This document shows, piece by piece, positions 46,715-55,843 of a DNA stretch of 64,000 nt. The stretch is from Actinomycetales bacterium. GTDB taxonomy: Bacteria > Actinomycetota > Actinomycetes > Actinomycetales > Actinomycetaceae. Position 1 is the first letter of the stretch. Every line of letters starts with the position of its first letter. Under the pieces are notes generated by a model. The model was given only the letters and a program-made list of their open reading frames with translations, was not told where the DNA came from and searched no databases. The position numbers and the translations under genes were made by a program. The DNA is taken from assembly GCA_015655375.1 (NCBI GenBank), contig JAATFD010000003.1, positions 62,001 to 126,000 on the forward strand, read 5' to 3'.

Positions 46715-48985
46715 TCACTCCAGCCGGGCGCCAAATCGATGAGAACCACCGACAACGGAGTACTTCGCTCCATTGGGCATGACCACATCAGCTGGCACGC
46801 CGCCAGGAAGATCGAGCGCCAAGGAGAACTCACCTTCTCGAGACTTCCAGAAAGTCTCGATGTGTCCCACGGCCGACTCATAGGACGTATGAGCCCATTC
46901 GATTCCCTCGCCAGGCTCTGGCTTGATGAGAACTCTCGCGTATCCAGGCTCCGCGGGTCTGATCCCGCCCACGACCTGGTAGATCCAGTCCGCCACCGCG
47001 CCCAATGCGTAGTGGTTGAAGGAAGTCATCTCTCCAGGATTGATCGAGCCATCGGGAAGCATGGAATCCCACCGTTCCCAAACGGTCGTCGCCCCCATCG
47101 TGACGGGATACATCCACGATGGACAGTCCGTCTCGGTCAGCAGCCGATAGGCGTCCTCGACGTGACCGTTCTCCGACAGTGCCCACGTGACATACGGAGT
47201 GCCGGCAAATCCCGTACTCACCCGATAGCCGGCATTCCGAACCAGCTCCGCTAGCCGGTTGACTGCCTTCGCGCGGTCGGGCTCGTCGAGGAGACCGAAA
47301 CACACTGCCAAGGAATACACGGTCGCGCAATCAGAACGGACCCGGCCGTCTTCAACGAACGCATCGTTGAAAGCCTTTCGTGTCCGCTCGGCGAGTGCAC
47401 GCCAGTGACCCGCGTCCTCGGTCTTCCCGATCACGCGGGCCGCCTCTGCCGCAAACGAGGCGCTGCGATAGAGGCACGCAGTTGCGACAACCGACGTATC
47501 GGCCTTGGCCGCACCTGGATGCTCCGGAGGAGCCTCGGGATCGAGCCAGTCCCCGAACTGGAAGCCCTGCGTCCACAGGCCATCCGCGTCCAACCGTCGT
47601 TCCACCGAACGCAGGTGCAGAACCATGGCTGGATACTGCTCCGCGAGACGTTCTTCGTCGCCGTACGCATTCCACAGCGCTTGGGGCACCCAAACCGCGG
47701 CATCTCCCCAGATGGCCGTGGGCGAGACATCGACGTCGGAGAACTCCTTGGTTCGTAGTCCCTCCTTGAGAAGATCCGGAACGATGATCGGGACAGTGCC
47801 GTTCACACTGTGCTCAGTCTCGGCGCGCAGGTCGAGCAGCCACTTGTGGAGGAAGTCAGAAACGTTGAACTGAAAACTCGCCGTGGGCGAGAACACTGCA
47901 ATGTCGCCGGTCCATCCCAAGCGTTCGTCCCGCTGAGGACAGTCGGTCGGAATGTCCAAGAAGTTGCCCCGCTGACTCCACACGACGTTCTCGATCAATT
48001 GGTTGACCATGGGGTTGGAGCACTCGAACTCTCCCGTTCGCCGCAGATCGGAATGCACGACGACGGCCTCGATGTCGTCGAGGGTCAACTGACCCGGCCA
48101 GCCGTTGACCTCGATGTAGCGGAATCCATGGAAGGTGAAGTTCGGCTCAAAGCTGTCGTCATTTCCGGAAAGGATGAACGTGTCAGTCGCCCTAGCCGCC
48201 CTCAAAGGTCGCGTTCCGAGCTCCCCATCTTCGAGGACCTCAGCGTGACGCACGACGATCTCGACCCCAGGCGCTCCCTGCACAGAGAACGTGACCCAAC
48301 CGACCAGATTCTGGCCGAAGTCCACCAACGTCTTCCCGGATGGAGACTTCAGAATCTCGACCGCGTGCACGCGCCCCTGCCGTCTGACCAGGGGGCCGAT
48401 CTGGGGAGTCAACGAAGACCGGTCGAACGAGATCACCCTGATGGGCAGCTCTTCGGCATGTGTCCTCAGCCGCGCATCGATCGTTTCTCCGTGGTAGATC
48501 GAGTTCTCCGTGACATCCGAACGCCGACCGGACCAGCTTTCATCAGTGGGAACTGTCTGCTTGTACCCATCTGCGAAGACGATTTCAAGAGCAGCGACGA
48601 ACCCGATCTCCTCGGCATAGTCGATCTCGCCATGTTCGAACCCGATCTTCCCCCGGAACCACCCATTGCCAAGCCGAGCACTCAGCTCAAGGTCCGGCTC
48701 ACCGGACGCAACCATGTCCGTGACGTCGAACTCCTGCACCTGCAGGCGCCACCGATAGGAGGTCCACCCGGGGTTGAACAGCGAGTCCGCGACAGACTCC
48801 CCATTGATGAAGGCTTCGTACGCACCATGCGCAGTTGCCGCGAGCCTGGCGCTCCGAATCCCTCCGTGATCCTGACTGACAACCACACTTTTGCTCAGAA
48901 TGGGCACTGTGCCCCAGTCCGCGCCCGCAGAAATCATCTGCGCGTCGGACACCAGGTCACCTGCAGAATTACTCATCTTCCCCAT
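46715..48985 (-). CDS. Alpha-L-rhamnosidase (GH78)
   Basis: 756 residues. An N-terminal beta-sandwich (about 45-150; FINGESVADSLFNPGWTSY) precedes a concanavalin-like middle domain and the (alpha/alpha)6 catalytic domain with CPQRDERLGWTGD (general acid region) and GEMTSFNHYALGAV (second catalytic Glu). No signal peptide is seen, so it acts inside the cell on imported rhamnosides. ATG 48985 has GGAGG 9 bases ahead; ATG 48976 is an alternative. It lies 16 bases after the MFS stop in one operon. Base composition is less GC-rich than neighbours. Confidence 0.93.
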   Translation of the reverse strand: MGKMSNSAGDLVSDAQMISAGADWGTVPILSKSVVVSQDHGGIRSARLAATAHGAYEAFINGESVADSLFNPGWTSYRWRLQVQEFDVTDMVASGEPDLELSARLGNGWFRGKIGFEHGEIDYAEEIGFVAALEIVFADGYKQTVPTDESWSGRRSDVTENSIYHGETIDARLRTHAEELPIRVISFDRSSLTPQIGPLVRRQGRVHAVEILKSPSGKTLVDFGQNLVGWVTFSVQGAPGVEIVVRHAEVLEDGELGTRPLRAARATDTFILSGNDDSFEPNFTFHGFRYIEVNGWPGQLTLDDIEAVVVHSDLRRTGEFECSNPMVNQLIENVVWSQRGNFLDIPTDCPQRDERLGWTGDIAVFSPTASFQFNVSDFLHKWLLDLRAETEHSVNGTVPIIVPDLLKEGLRTKEFSDVDVSPTAIWGDAAVWVPQALWNAYGDEERLAEQYPAMVLHLRSVERRLDADGLWTQGFQFGDWLDPEAPPEHPGAAKADTSVVATACLYRSASFAAEAARVIGKTEDAGHWRALAERTRKAFNDAFVEDGRVRSDCATVYSLAVCFGLLDEPDRAKAVNRLAELVRNAGYRVSTGFAGTPYVTWALSENGHVEDAYRLLTETDCPSWMYPVTMGATTVWERWDSMLPDGSINPGEMTSFNHYALGAVADWIYQVVGGIRPAEPGYARVLIKPEPGEGIEWAHTSYESAVGHIETFWKSREGEFSLALDLPGGVPADVVMPNGAKYSVVGGSHRFGARLE

Positions 48986-49001
48986 CTCCTCAATCCTCCA
49001 G

Positions 49002-50318
49002 TCAATTGACGGCGTCAACTGGCTCACCGGCAGGACCAGCGGCTTCTTCGACGCCCTCCGTGTCGAACTCATTCCTTCTGTTCTTTGCGAACCCCCAGAC
49101 AGCGAACACGTATCCAACGAACACCAGGACCGCAAGCCCCAAGTAAGCCCCTCTCGGACTGAAGGCAATGAGGCTCGCGGTGAAGCTTCCGACAATCGCC
49201 GCGACAAACCGCGCAGCGAAGACAATCACTCCTTGAGCAGTTGTCCGCAACAATGTCGGGAATGATTCCTGCGCCCACACCTTCATGATACCTTCGAACG
49301 CAAATGCTCCACCGAAGTTGTTGATGATGCTGAAGGCTATGAAGGTCACGATCGAGAATCCGAACACGACGTAGATCAAATATGCGCCAAAGAAGCACAC
49401 TGCTCCGATATAGAAGAACATCATTCGTTTCTTCGTGTCGACCACTCTCATGAACAGGAAGTAGAATATCAGGTTGATCGGATACATGATCAATGTGATC
49501 CGAGATGAGGTCGCAACAGACATATGGATGATGTTGACGTTGACCCACGTGCCGAACTGACCGCCCGTGTTAGCACCCACATTGACTAACGCATAAAAAA
49601 CGATCAGCGCGATGAAGGGCTTGACGTACGGCACCCTCAGAAGATCACGGAAGCTCGAACGCTCGGCACGAACAGTCTCAATACCCTTCTTCCGCTCAGC
49701 ACGCGCGGTCACCCAGAGGTCCGATTCGGGTATCGACAGCCTCAACAAGAACACGACCAGCGCGACGACCCCGACGAACCCGAACAGGATCTGCCCGCCT
49801 TGGCGGCCCCAGTCCCCAACGATTGAAGCGACTGCCGCCGCCGCGATGATCCCGACCTGCCACAAAACATTGGACAGACCAATGATCTTGCCGCGATTCG
49901 AATCATTTGCACTCTCGGAGATCGTTGCGAGAGACACCGGCAGATCGGCTCCCGTTCCGATCCCAACGAGGGCCATTCCACAGAGCAACGACCAAAAACT
50001 GGATGACAACACGAGCAGGATCGAACCGAGCACGATGATCCCCATCGTGACCGAGAAGACATGCTTCCGACCGAATCGGTCGCCAAGCCTCCCACCAAAT
50101 AGCGCTCCAATCGCAATCGTGAATGTCAGTGACGCGCTGAGAACTCCGAACTGCGAGTTTGTCAGGCCAAGGCTCTTCTGGTAAATGACCAGCGCCGTTC
50201 CGGACGAGACAATTGCACACGAGTCAATGAATGAAGCCATTCCACAGACAATTCCGACCCACCATGGACTCGGCGCCTTGTGTGCCACATTCTGAATCGT
50301 CTTGAGATTCCCGGCCAT
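49002..50318 (-). CDS. MFS transporter, probably for rhamnosides
   Basis: 438 residues with 12 helices: GGRLGDRFGRKHVF (loop 2-3), GMALVGIGTGADLPVSLATIS and FEGIMKVWAQESFPTLLRTTAQG. It belongs to the general sugar/acid-type MFS. It is transcribed with the rhamnosidase, so it probably imports a rhamnose-containing glycoside. Its codons are clearly richer in A/T than the surroundings; bases 49441-49500 are 24/60 G+C while most genes here are well above 60%. AAAGGAG lies before ATG 50318. Confidence 0.82.
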   Translation of the reverse strand: MAGNLKTIQNVAHKAPSPWWVGIVCGMASFIDSCAIVSSGTALVIYQKSLGLTNSQFGVLSASLTFTIAIGALFGGRLGDRFGRKHVFSVTMGIIVLGSILLVLSSSFWSLLCGMALVGIGTGADLPVSLATISESANDSNRGKIIGLSNVLWQVGIIAAAAVASIVGDWGRQGGQILFGFVGVVALVVFLLRLSIPESDLWVTARAERKKGIETVRAERSSFRDLLRVPYVKPFIALIVFYALVNVGANTGGQFGTWVNVNIIHMSVATSSRITLIMYPINLIFYFLFMRVVDTKKRMMFFYIGAVCFFGAYLIYVVFGFSIVTFIAFSIINNFGGAFAFEGIMKVWAQESFPTLLRTTAQGVIVFAARFVAAIVGSFTASLIAFSPRGAYLGLAVLVFVGYVFAVWGFAKNRRNEFDTEGVEEAAGPAGEPVDAVN

Positions 50319-50566
50319 GATTCTCCTTTGAATTAGGCGGATTCAACAGTGCGACAACCCGCATGGCGGATCTGTCGCGGGGCACCTCTCCACAACCTCC
50401 AATCGACTCATTCACGCCGCACACCTTCAACGGGAAGTGCGAAAGTATTCAAGCGCTGTGTGGGTTTCGTCGCCCACCCACATCGTGATGCTCAGCCGGC
50501 TCTCTGACGAGGAGAGCCCATGAATCTTTCCTGCAATTCACAGGACGTGGCAGCGCCCGTCCTTCC
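50319..50566. promoter_or_regulatory. Leader region upstream of the MFS-rhamnosidase operon
   Basis: 248 bases without a gene. Two hairpins are visible: TGTGGGT/ACCCACA (50459-50482) and GGCTCTC/GAGAGCC (50498-50518). On the minus strand neither is followed by a T-run, so transcripts from the right-hand operator region could pass. No TGAACCG-type operator lies within this stretch itself. Confidence 0.45.
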
Positions 50567-50721
50567 CTATTGGAGATAGAAGTGCTGGGTCAGGACGTCG
50601 TGCGGCCCACCGTCGGGCCGCACGAAGTATTGGGCCATCTCCGACTGTCAACGCGGGGCGCGCTCTGCGTGGTCGCCGCACGCTGCTGAGTGAGCGCTGG
50701 CAATCGGGCATCCTTGTCCAT
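50567..50721 (-). pseudogene. Remnant of a second rhaM (internal deletion and stop)
   Basis: Reading leftwards, the first codons give MDKDARLPALTQQ, close to the start of the intact RhaM, and the last give QSEMAQYFVRPDGG and HFYLQ stop, close to its C-terminus (QSEMAQYFVQPDGG). About 75-80 middle codons are missing, and a TGG is changed to TGA just before QSEM. The protein is not functional. The upstream operators are preserved at nearly the same distance (33 bases versus 34). Confidence 0.88.
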
Positions 50722-50754
50722 GACGATTTCGGTTCGGTGTGAAGTGAGGGATCG

Positions 50755-50799
50755 TGAACCGTTTCATGATCGATGTTGAGGCTATGGTGAACCGTTTCA
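50755..50799. promoter_or_regulatory. Second pair of LacI-type operators
   Basis: TGAACCGTTTCA occurs at 50755-50766 and again at 50788-50799. The first extends to ATCGTGAA/TTCATGAT with one mismatch. Centres are 33 bp apart, as in the left pair. They lie between the rhaM remnant and the lacI gene, so they can control both lacI and any transcript read leftward into the MFS-rhamnosidase genes. Confidence 0.85.
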
Positions 50800-50960
50800 G
50801 AGTGTCAAGTACTTTTGATACCTCTTTTAGTACTGTTTCGATCTCCAGCACGTCTGTCGCGATCCTGCTCATCGCAGATGACTCTCATCGGGCACAATGA
50901 GAACAAGGTGACACGTACTAGCAACTGGCAACCCATCACAGCCGACCATCGGGAGGAATT

Positions 50961-52055
50961 GTGTCCATCGCCTGCTCCCCGTCGCCCAAGGCTCCCAGCG
51001 TCAAGGATGTCGCCCGCCTGGCCGAGGTTTCCGTGGGCACCGTCTCCAATGTCCTCAACGGCCGCTCAAGCGTGCGCCCGGACATCCGTGAGCGCGTCGA
51101 GATGGCCATTGCCGACCTGTCCTACGTCCCCAATCCCACTGCTCAGGCCCTGCGCACCGGCATCTCTCCCCTGGTGGGCGTCGCTGTCCTCGACCTCGCG
51201 AATCCGTTCTTCATGGAGGCCGCCACGGGCATGGAACGGCGCCTCTACCAGGACGGATGCATCATGGCTCTGTCCTCGACGCACTCCGACGTCGAGGAGG
51301 AGGCGCGGCTCCTGCGCGCTCTCGCGGGCCAGGGCGTGCGCGGGATCCTGCTGACCCCCACCGATTCCTCCCTCGAGGTCGCCCTCGAGGTCGTCTCCCG
51401 CGGAGTGCCGGTCGTCCTCTTCGATTCCCCGGCGACGCCGAAGGAGATGTCCTCGATCTGCGTCGACGACCGGGCCGGAGCAGCGTTGGCCGCCCAGCAC
51501 CTCCTCAGCCTCGGGCATCGCCACATCGCCCTGCTGAACGGACCGCGCCGCGTGCGCCAAGCGCGCGACCGGTTGGCCGGCGTCGAGAAGGCCATGGAGG
51601 AAGTGGGACGCCGGAAAGACCTGACGGTGTACGAATTCGATGCCTTCACCGCCGAGGCCGGGCGATCGGGCGTGCGCGCGATGCTCGCGGGAGCCGGCGT
51701 CCTCGTCCCCGGTGGGGCAGCTGATCCTCCCGCAGCACATGCACTGATACCGCCAACGCTTCCCCCGGCCTTCCCGACCGCCTTCCTGTGCACGAACGAT
51801 CTCATCGCTTTCGGCGCAATGACCGCTCTGCGCGATGCCGGGGTGCGTGTCCCAGAGGACGTCTCCCTCATCGGTTTCGACGACGTCCCCGTCGCGTCGC
51901 AGATGTCGGTCCCGCTGACAACCATTCGCCAACCGATGGCAGAACTCGGATGGGCGTCCGCCGACATCCTGCTGCGTAACCCCGACAACGTCCAACATCA
52001 ACGATTCTACCCCGAGCTGGTCACACGTTCCTCAACGGCTGGACCCCGGTCCTGA
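50961..52055 (+). CDS. LacI-family regulator of the rhamnose genes
   Basis: 364 residues. N-terminal HTH VKDVARLAEVSVGTVSNVLN, hinge with LRTGISPLVGV, then a sugar-binding domain (VAVLDLANPFF, FLCTNDLIAFGAM, VSLIGFDDVPVA). GTG start is supported by GGGAGGAATT. Its position beside rhamnose genes and TGAACCG operators makes it the probable rhamnose repressor. Inducer (L-rhamnose, rhamnulose or a phosphate) is not known. The gene diverges from the operator pair. Confidence 0.88.
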   Translation: MSIACSPSPKAPSVKDVARLAEVSVGTVSNVLNGRSSVRPDIRERVEMAIADLSYVPNPTAQALRTGISPLVGVAVLDLANPFFMEAATGMERRLYQDGCIMALSSTHSDVEEEARLLRALAGQGVRGILLTPTDSSLEVALEVVSRGVPVVLFDSPATPKEMSSICVDDRAGAALAAQHLLSLGHRHIALLNGPRRVRQARDRLAGVEKAMEEVGRRKDLTVYEFDAFTAEAGRSGVRAMLAGAGVLVPGGAADPPAAHALIPPTLPPAFPTAFLCTNDLIAFGAMTALRDAGVRVPEDVSLIGFDDVPVASQMSVPLTTIRQPMAELGWASADILLRNPDNVQHQRFYPELVTRSSTAGPRS

Positions 52056-52184
52056 GACTGCGCCAGCGTGGAGGCGGCTGCACGGGAAGCCAAACTGGGG
52101 CAAGATGGGTTGGCCATGCCGTCCCCGTCGGGAGCACCTGATGACCACCACGACGATCGTCGGCTCTCTGCCGGAGCCGCGACC

Positions 52185-53483
52185 ATGACGGAGCGCGTCA
52201 CCGATCTCTTCACCGGCCTCGCCCAGACATGGGCCGAGGAGCCCCTCATTGACGATGAGTCGCCCTCGCGTCTCCTCTGCGCCGTCAACTCGGTCAGCGA
52301 GGTCGTCAGCACGACGATCGCTCGTCAATTGGGCTCCCTCGGCTTTCACCCACACATACTCGCCTACGGCGGATATGCGTCGGCCACACGAGCTCGGGTC
52401 CTCGGGCGTGCGCTGATGACCCGCACAGACGACCAACGGGCGTGGCTCGGAAGCCACCGCGGGTGGAGACAGTTCTTCGACGCCCAGATCCCCCGCCAGC
52501 CCGTCCTCGTCAGTTGTGGGCAGGCCCGCGCTCTCACGTTTGCCAGCGCCGACGGCTACATCGATCTCACGCTGGAGGGGCACGGTCTGGAACCTGGATG
52601 GCATGCAGCCTCAATGCAGGTGCTCCACGCCGCTGACGTCGCCGCTCTCGGCATCGACGAGGACACTCCTGTGTCACGCGATCGCCCCGTGGAAGCGAGC
52701 GGGCACCGGATTCGTGCCGGCCGCGCCGTTTCAGTCCCGTTGCGCGTCATCGGCGCGGACGACCACATCGGCATCGTCTCAGACATCGATGACACGGTGA
52801 TGGTCTCGACGATCCCCCGTGTCTTTGTCGCCATCCGCCGCGCCTTGATCGATCGCGCGTCTTCACGCGAGGCTGTTCCGGGGATGGCGCTTCTGCTCAC
52901 CTCTCTGGCGCGCGGGGATGCAACGGACAGCCGAGGAGCCCCGACGAGCGCGTTCCACGCCCCCGTCATCTATCTGTCGACCGGGGCGTGGAACGTGGTC
53001 CCGACGGTGCGGGACTTTCTCGCACGGCTCCACTATCCGCGTGGCGCCTTCCTCATGACCGACTTCGGCCCCTCCAACACCGGCTGGCTCCGATCCGGTC
53101 CGGAGCACAAGCGGCGCGAGCTGCGCCGACTCGCCCAGGATTTCCCCCAGATCCGCTGGATCCTGGTGGGTGACGACGGACAGCGCGACCCCCTGATCTA
53201 CTCCGAGTTCGCTCGCGAGCACCCCAACCATGTCGCCGGCATTGCCATCCGCTCACTGTCCGGACTGGAGCAAGTGATGGCCCACGGGACGACCGCTCCC
53301 TTGCTGTCCGACTCTCTGCACGCCGTGCCTGACGGGATCCCCGTCTGGTACGCCCCCGACGGTTTCCATTTACTTGAACGGATTCGCGAGGACGGGACGG
53401 CGCCCGGGCCGCAATGGCGCGTGCCGCGTGACGGTGGAGACGAAGAATGGGCGTCCTCCGCACAGGAGAACGCCCATCCGTGA
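52185..53483 (+). CDS. App1-like phosphatidate phosphatase domain protein
   Basis: 432 residues from the chosen ATG. The C-terminal half has the App1 signature [14 protein letters not shown] (DxDxT catalytic aspartates), then [17 protein letters not shown] and [10 protein letters not shown]. The N-terminal half (about 30-190) is an uncharacterised domain common to bacterial App1-like proteins. GGAG precedes the chosen ATG at 8 bases; an earlier ATG (52116) and GTG (52068) are in frame. It probably dephosphorylates a phospholipid. It follows lacI without an obvious link. Confidence 0.75.
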   Translation: MTERVTDLFTGLAQTWAEEPLIDDESPSRLLCAVNSVSEVVSTTIARQLGSLGFHPHILAYGGYASATRARVLGRALMTRTDDQRAWLGSHRGWRQFFDAQIPRQPVLVSCGQARALTFASADGYIDLTLEGHGLEPGWHAASMQVLHAADVAALGIDEDTPVSRDRPVEASGHRIRAGRAVSVPLRVIGADDHIGIVSDIDDTVMVSTIPRVFVAIRRALIDRASSREAVPGMALLLTSLARGDATDSRGAPTSAFHAPVIYLSTGAWNVVPTVRDFLARLHYPRGAFLMTDFGPSNTGWLRSGPEHKRRELRRLAQDFPQIRWILVGDDGQRDPLIYSEFAREHPNHVAGIAIRSLSGLEQVMAHGTTAPLLSDSLHAVPDGIPVWYAPDGFHLLERIREDGTAPGPQWRVPRDGGDEEWASSAQENAHP

Positions 53484-53902
53484 GACCCCGAGGCGGCGGG
53501 TTCCCACTGCGGCGAGGCTAGTCGAGGACTGCCCACTTCCGCCCCCCTCCAACACGCTCCTTCAGCGACACGCTGGTCATTCTCAGCGCTCACCAGGCCC
53601 GACATTCACGCGATGACACCTCACTGAGAGGTTGACACATGGACACAAAAGCCCTTGATGTGAGTTCTCTCACCCCTCTTGACGAGTCGACGAAAACGGA
53701 ACTATCCGAGAGCACGAACGCCCACCGCAGTAACTGCAGCCGGATCGCGACATTCACGCCATAAGACGCGTTCGTTACCCGAATGTAACGGTCATCTGGC
53801 GATCTGCAGAAGCCTGAGCACCACCTGGCGACTAGAGTCCCATTCACGTCCGAGAACCACATCCCACCACATGTGGATCCATTCCGTGTCCCAGGAGGCA
53901 CC
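53484..53902. promoter_or_regulatory. Upstream region of the peptide importer, with a palindrome
   Basis: 419 bases without a gene. CGTTAC at 53773-53778 pairs with GTAACG at 53785-53790 around CCGAAT, a good site for a dimeric regulator. TAGAGT near 53832 is a possible -10. I see no other structured element. Confidence 0.4.
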
Positions 53903-55540
53903 ATGAATCACAACAGGTCCTGGCTGGCCCTTCCGGCCATCCTCGCCCTTGGATTGACGGCCTGCTCAAGCGGAGGAAGCGGCGACGCCAGCTCCTCCAG
54001 CAGCAGCTCATCCGACGCCAGCGCAACTGCTGCGAGCACCGGTATCGTCACCGCCAACAGCACTGAGCCACAGAATCCATTGATCCCCGCCAACACCAAT
54101 GAGGTTGGTGGTGGGCGAGTTCTCGACCTCATCTTCGCGGGCCTTGTGTACTACGACGCCGACGGAGCTACTCACAACGATATGGCCGAGTCGATCACCA
54201 CCGACGACTCAATCACGTGGACGGTCAAGATCAAGTCCGGTCAGAAGTTCACCGACGGCACCGACGTCAAGTCCGAGAACTTCGTCAACGCATGGAAGCA
54301 AGGCGCCAGCCAGGCGCTCCTCAACGCCTCGTTCTACGCTCCCATCGAGGGCGCGGACGACGAGGGCAGCGGTGACCTGACGGGCCTCACCATCGTCGAC
54401 GACACAACCTTCACGATCAAGCTCAAGCAAGCCGAGTCCGATTTCTCAGCACGTTTGGGCCATGCCTCGTTCTACCCACTTCCGGACTCGACGCTGGCTG
54501 ACAACACGACTGGCGGAGAGAACCCCGTGGGCAACGGCCCCTACAAGTTCGCCTCCGACAGCGCGTGGGAGCACAACGTCAAACTCTCCCTGGTCCCAAA
54601 CACGGACTACCAGGGTGATCGCCAGGCTCAGAACGGCGGCGTTGACTTCGTCTTCTACACGAGCTTCGAGTCCGCTTATCAGGACGTTCTCTCCGACAAC
54701 CTGGATGTTCTCGACACCCTGCCCGACTCGGCCTTCTCGACGTATCAGACGGATCTTCCCGACCGCAACGTCAACCAGCCGGCCGCCATCTTCCAGGGAA
54801 TCGCGATCCCCGAGACGATCGAGCACTTCTCCGGCGAAGAGGGCAAGCTGCGTCGCCAAGCGGTCTCCTACGCAATTGATCGTGATCAAATCACATCGAC
54901 GATCTTCGAGGGCACACGCACCCCGGCCACGGACTTCACGTCCCCGGTCGTCGATGGATACAACGATTCGATCGAGGGCAATGAGGTTCTGACCTACGAC
55001 GCCGACAAGGCCAAGGAGCTGTGGGCACAGGCCGACGCGATCTCCCCGTGGTCCGGCACCTTCACCATCGGATACAACTCCGACGGTAGCCACCAGGCCT
55101 GGGTCGACGCCGTGGCGAACTCGATCAAGAACACACTCGGAATCGATGCGCAGGGCAACCCCTACCCGGACTTCAAGTCGCTGCGCGATGACGTGACGAA
55201 CCACAAGATCACGGGTGCTTTCCGTTCCGGGTGGCAGGCCGATTACCCAGGTCTGTACAACTTCCTCGCTCCGAACTTCCAGACCGGTTCCTCCGGCTCG
55301 GATGACATCCAGTACTCGAACTCGCAGTTCGACGACCTGATGGACCAGGCCGCCGCAGCGACCTCAACAGAGGACGCGAACAAGCTGATGGACCAGGCCC
55401 AGCAGATCCTCTTCCAGGATCTGCCGACCATCCCCCTGTGGTACCAGAACGCCGTGGGTGGGTGGTCGACCAAGGTTTCCGACGTGACCTTCGGATGGAA
55501 CTCGGTGCCGCTGTACTACCAGATCACCAAGCAGGGCTGA
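53903..55540 (+). CDS. Oligopeptide-binding lipoprotein (SBP family 5)
   Basis: 545 residues. Lipobox LTAC with Cys21, then Ser-rich linker; mature part with NSTEPQNPLIPANTNEVGGG, PVGNGPYKF, RRQAVSYAIDRDQI and IPLWYQNAVGGW, typical of DppA/OppA. AGGAGG lies 6 bases ahead of the ATG. It starts a second, independent oligopeptide importer. A hairpin after its stop probably lowers expression of the following permeases. Confidence 0.92.
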   Translation: MNHNRSWLALPAILALGLTACSSGGSGDASSSSSSSSDASATAASTGIVTANSTEPQNPLIPANTNEVGGGRVLDLIFAGLVYYDADGATHNDMAESITTDDSITWTVKIKSGQKFTDGTDVKSENFVNAWKQGASQALLNASFYAPIEGADDEGSGDLTGLTIVDDTTFTIKLKQAESDFSARLGHASFYPLPDSTLADNTTGGENPVGNGPYKFASDSAWEHNVKLSLVPNTDYQGDRQAQNGGVDFVFYTSFESAYQDVLSDNLDVLDTLPDSAFSTYQTDLPDRNVNQPAAIFQGIAIPETIEHFSGEEGKLRRQAVSYAIDRDQITSTIFEGTRTPATDFTSPVVDGYNDSIEGNEVLTYDADKAKELWAQADAISPWSGTFTIGYNSDGSHQAWVDAVANSIKNTLGIDAQGNPYPDFKSLRDDVTNHKITGAFRSGWQADYPGLYNFLAPNFQTGSSGSDDIQYSNSQFDDLMDQAAAATSTEDANKLMDQAQQILFQDLPTIPLWYQNAVGGWSTKVSDVTFGWNSVPLYYQITKQG

Positions 55541-55579
55541 GTACCTGATGCGACAACCGGATCACCGGCACTGAACACG

Positions 55580-55617
55580 GATGCGGCGGGTGGGGCTACT
55601 TCCCCACCCGCCGCATC
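55580..55617 (+). terminator. 16-base perfect hairpin after the binding-protein gene
   Basis: GATGCGGCGGGTGGGG pairs exactly with CCCCACCCGCCGCATC around a 6-base loop CTACTT. It lies 40 bases past the stop. No T-run follows, so it is likely a partial terminator or 3'-end stabiliser that makes the binding protein more abundant than the membrane subunits. Confidence 0.8.
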
Positions 55618-55843
55618 CTCATTGCCACCATGTGTGCGCCACGACATATGGCACCGCATTTGCGTTCCGTTTACCCTAAACTCGCAAGGGACGCGCCCCC
55701 GGGCACGCCCCACATCCGCGGCGGACCGATGAGCCGGCCCGGATGCGACATGTGCATATGACCGAGGAGTCCACGTCGCACCCATGGCGATCCGCCGTGG
55801 TGACGGTGGCGGAAGTCCCCGGCCCCTTTCCAAAGGAAACCCC

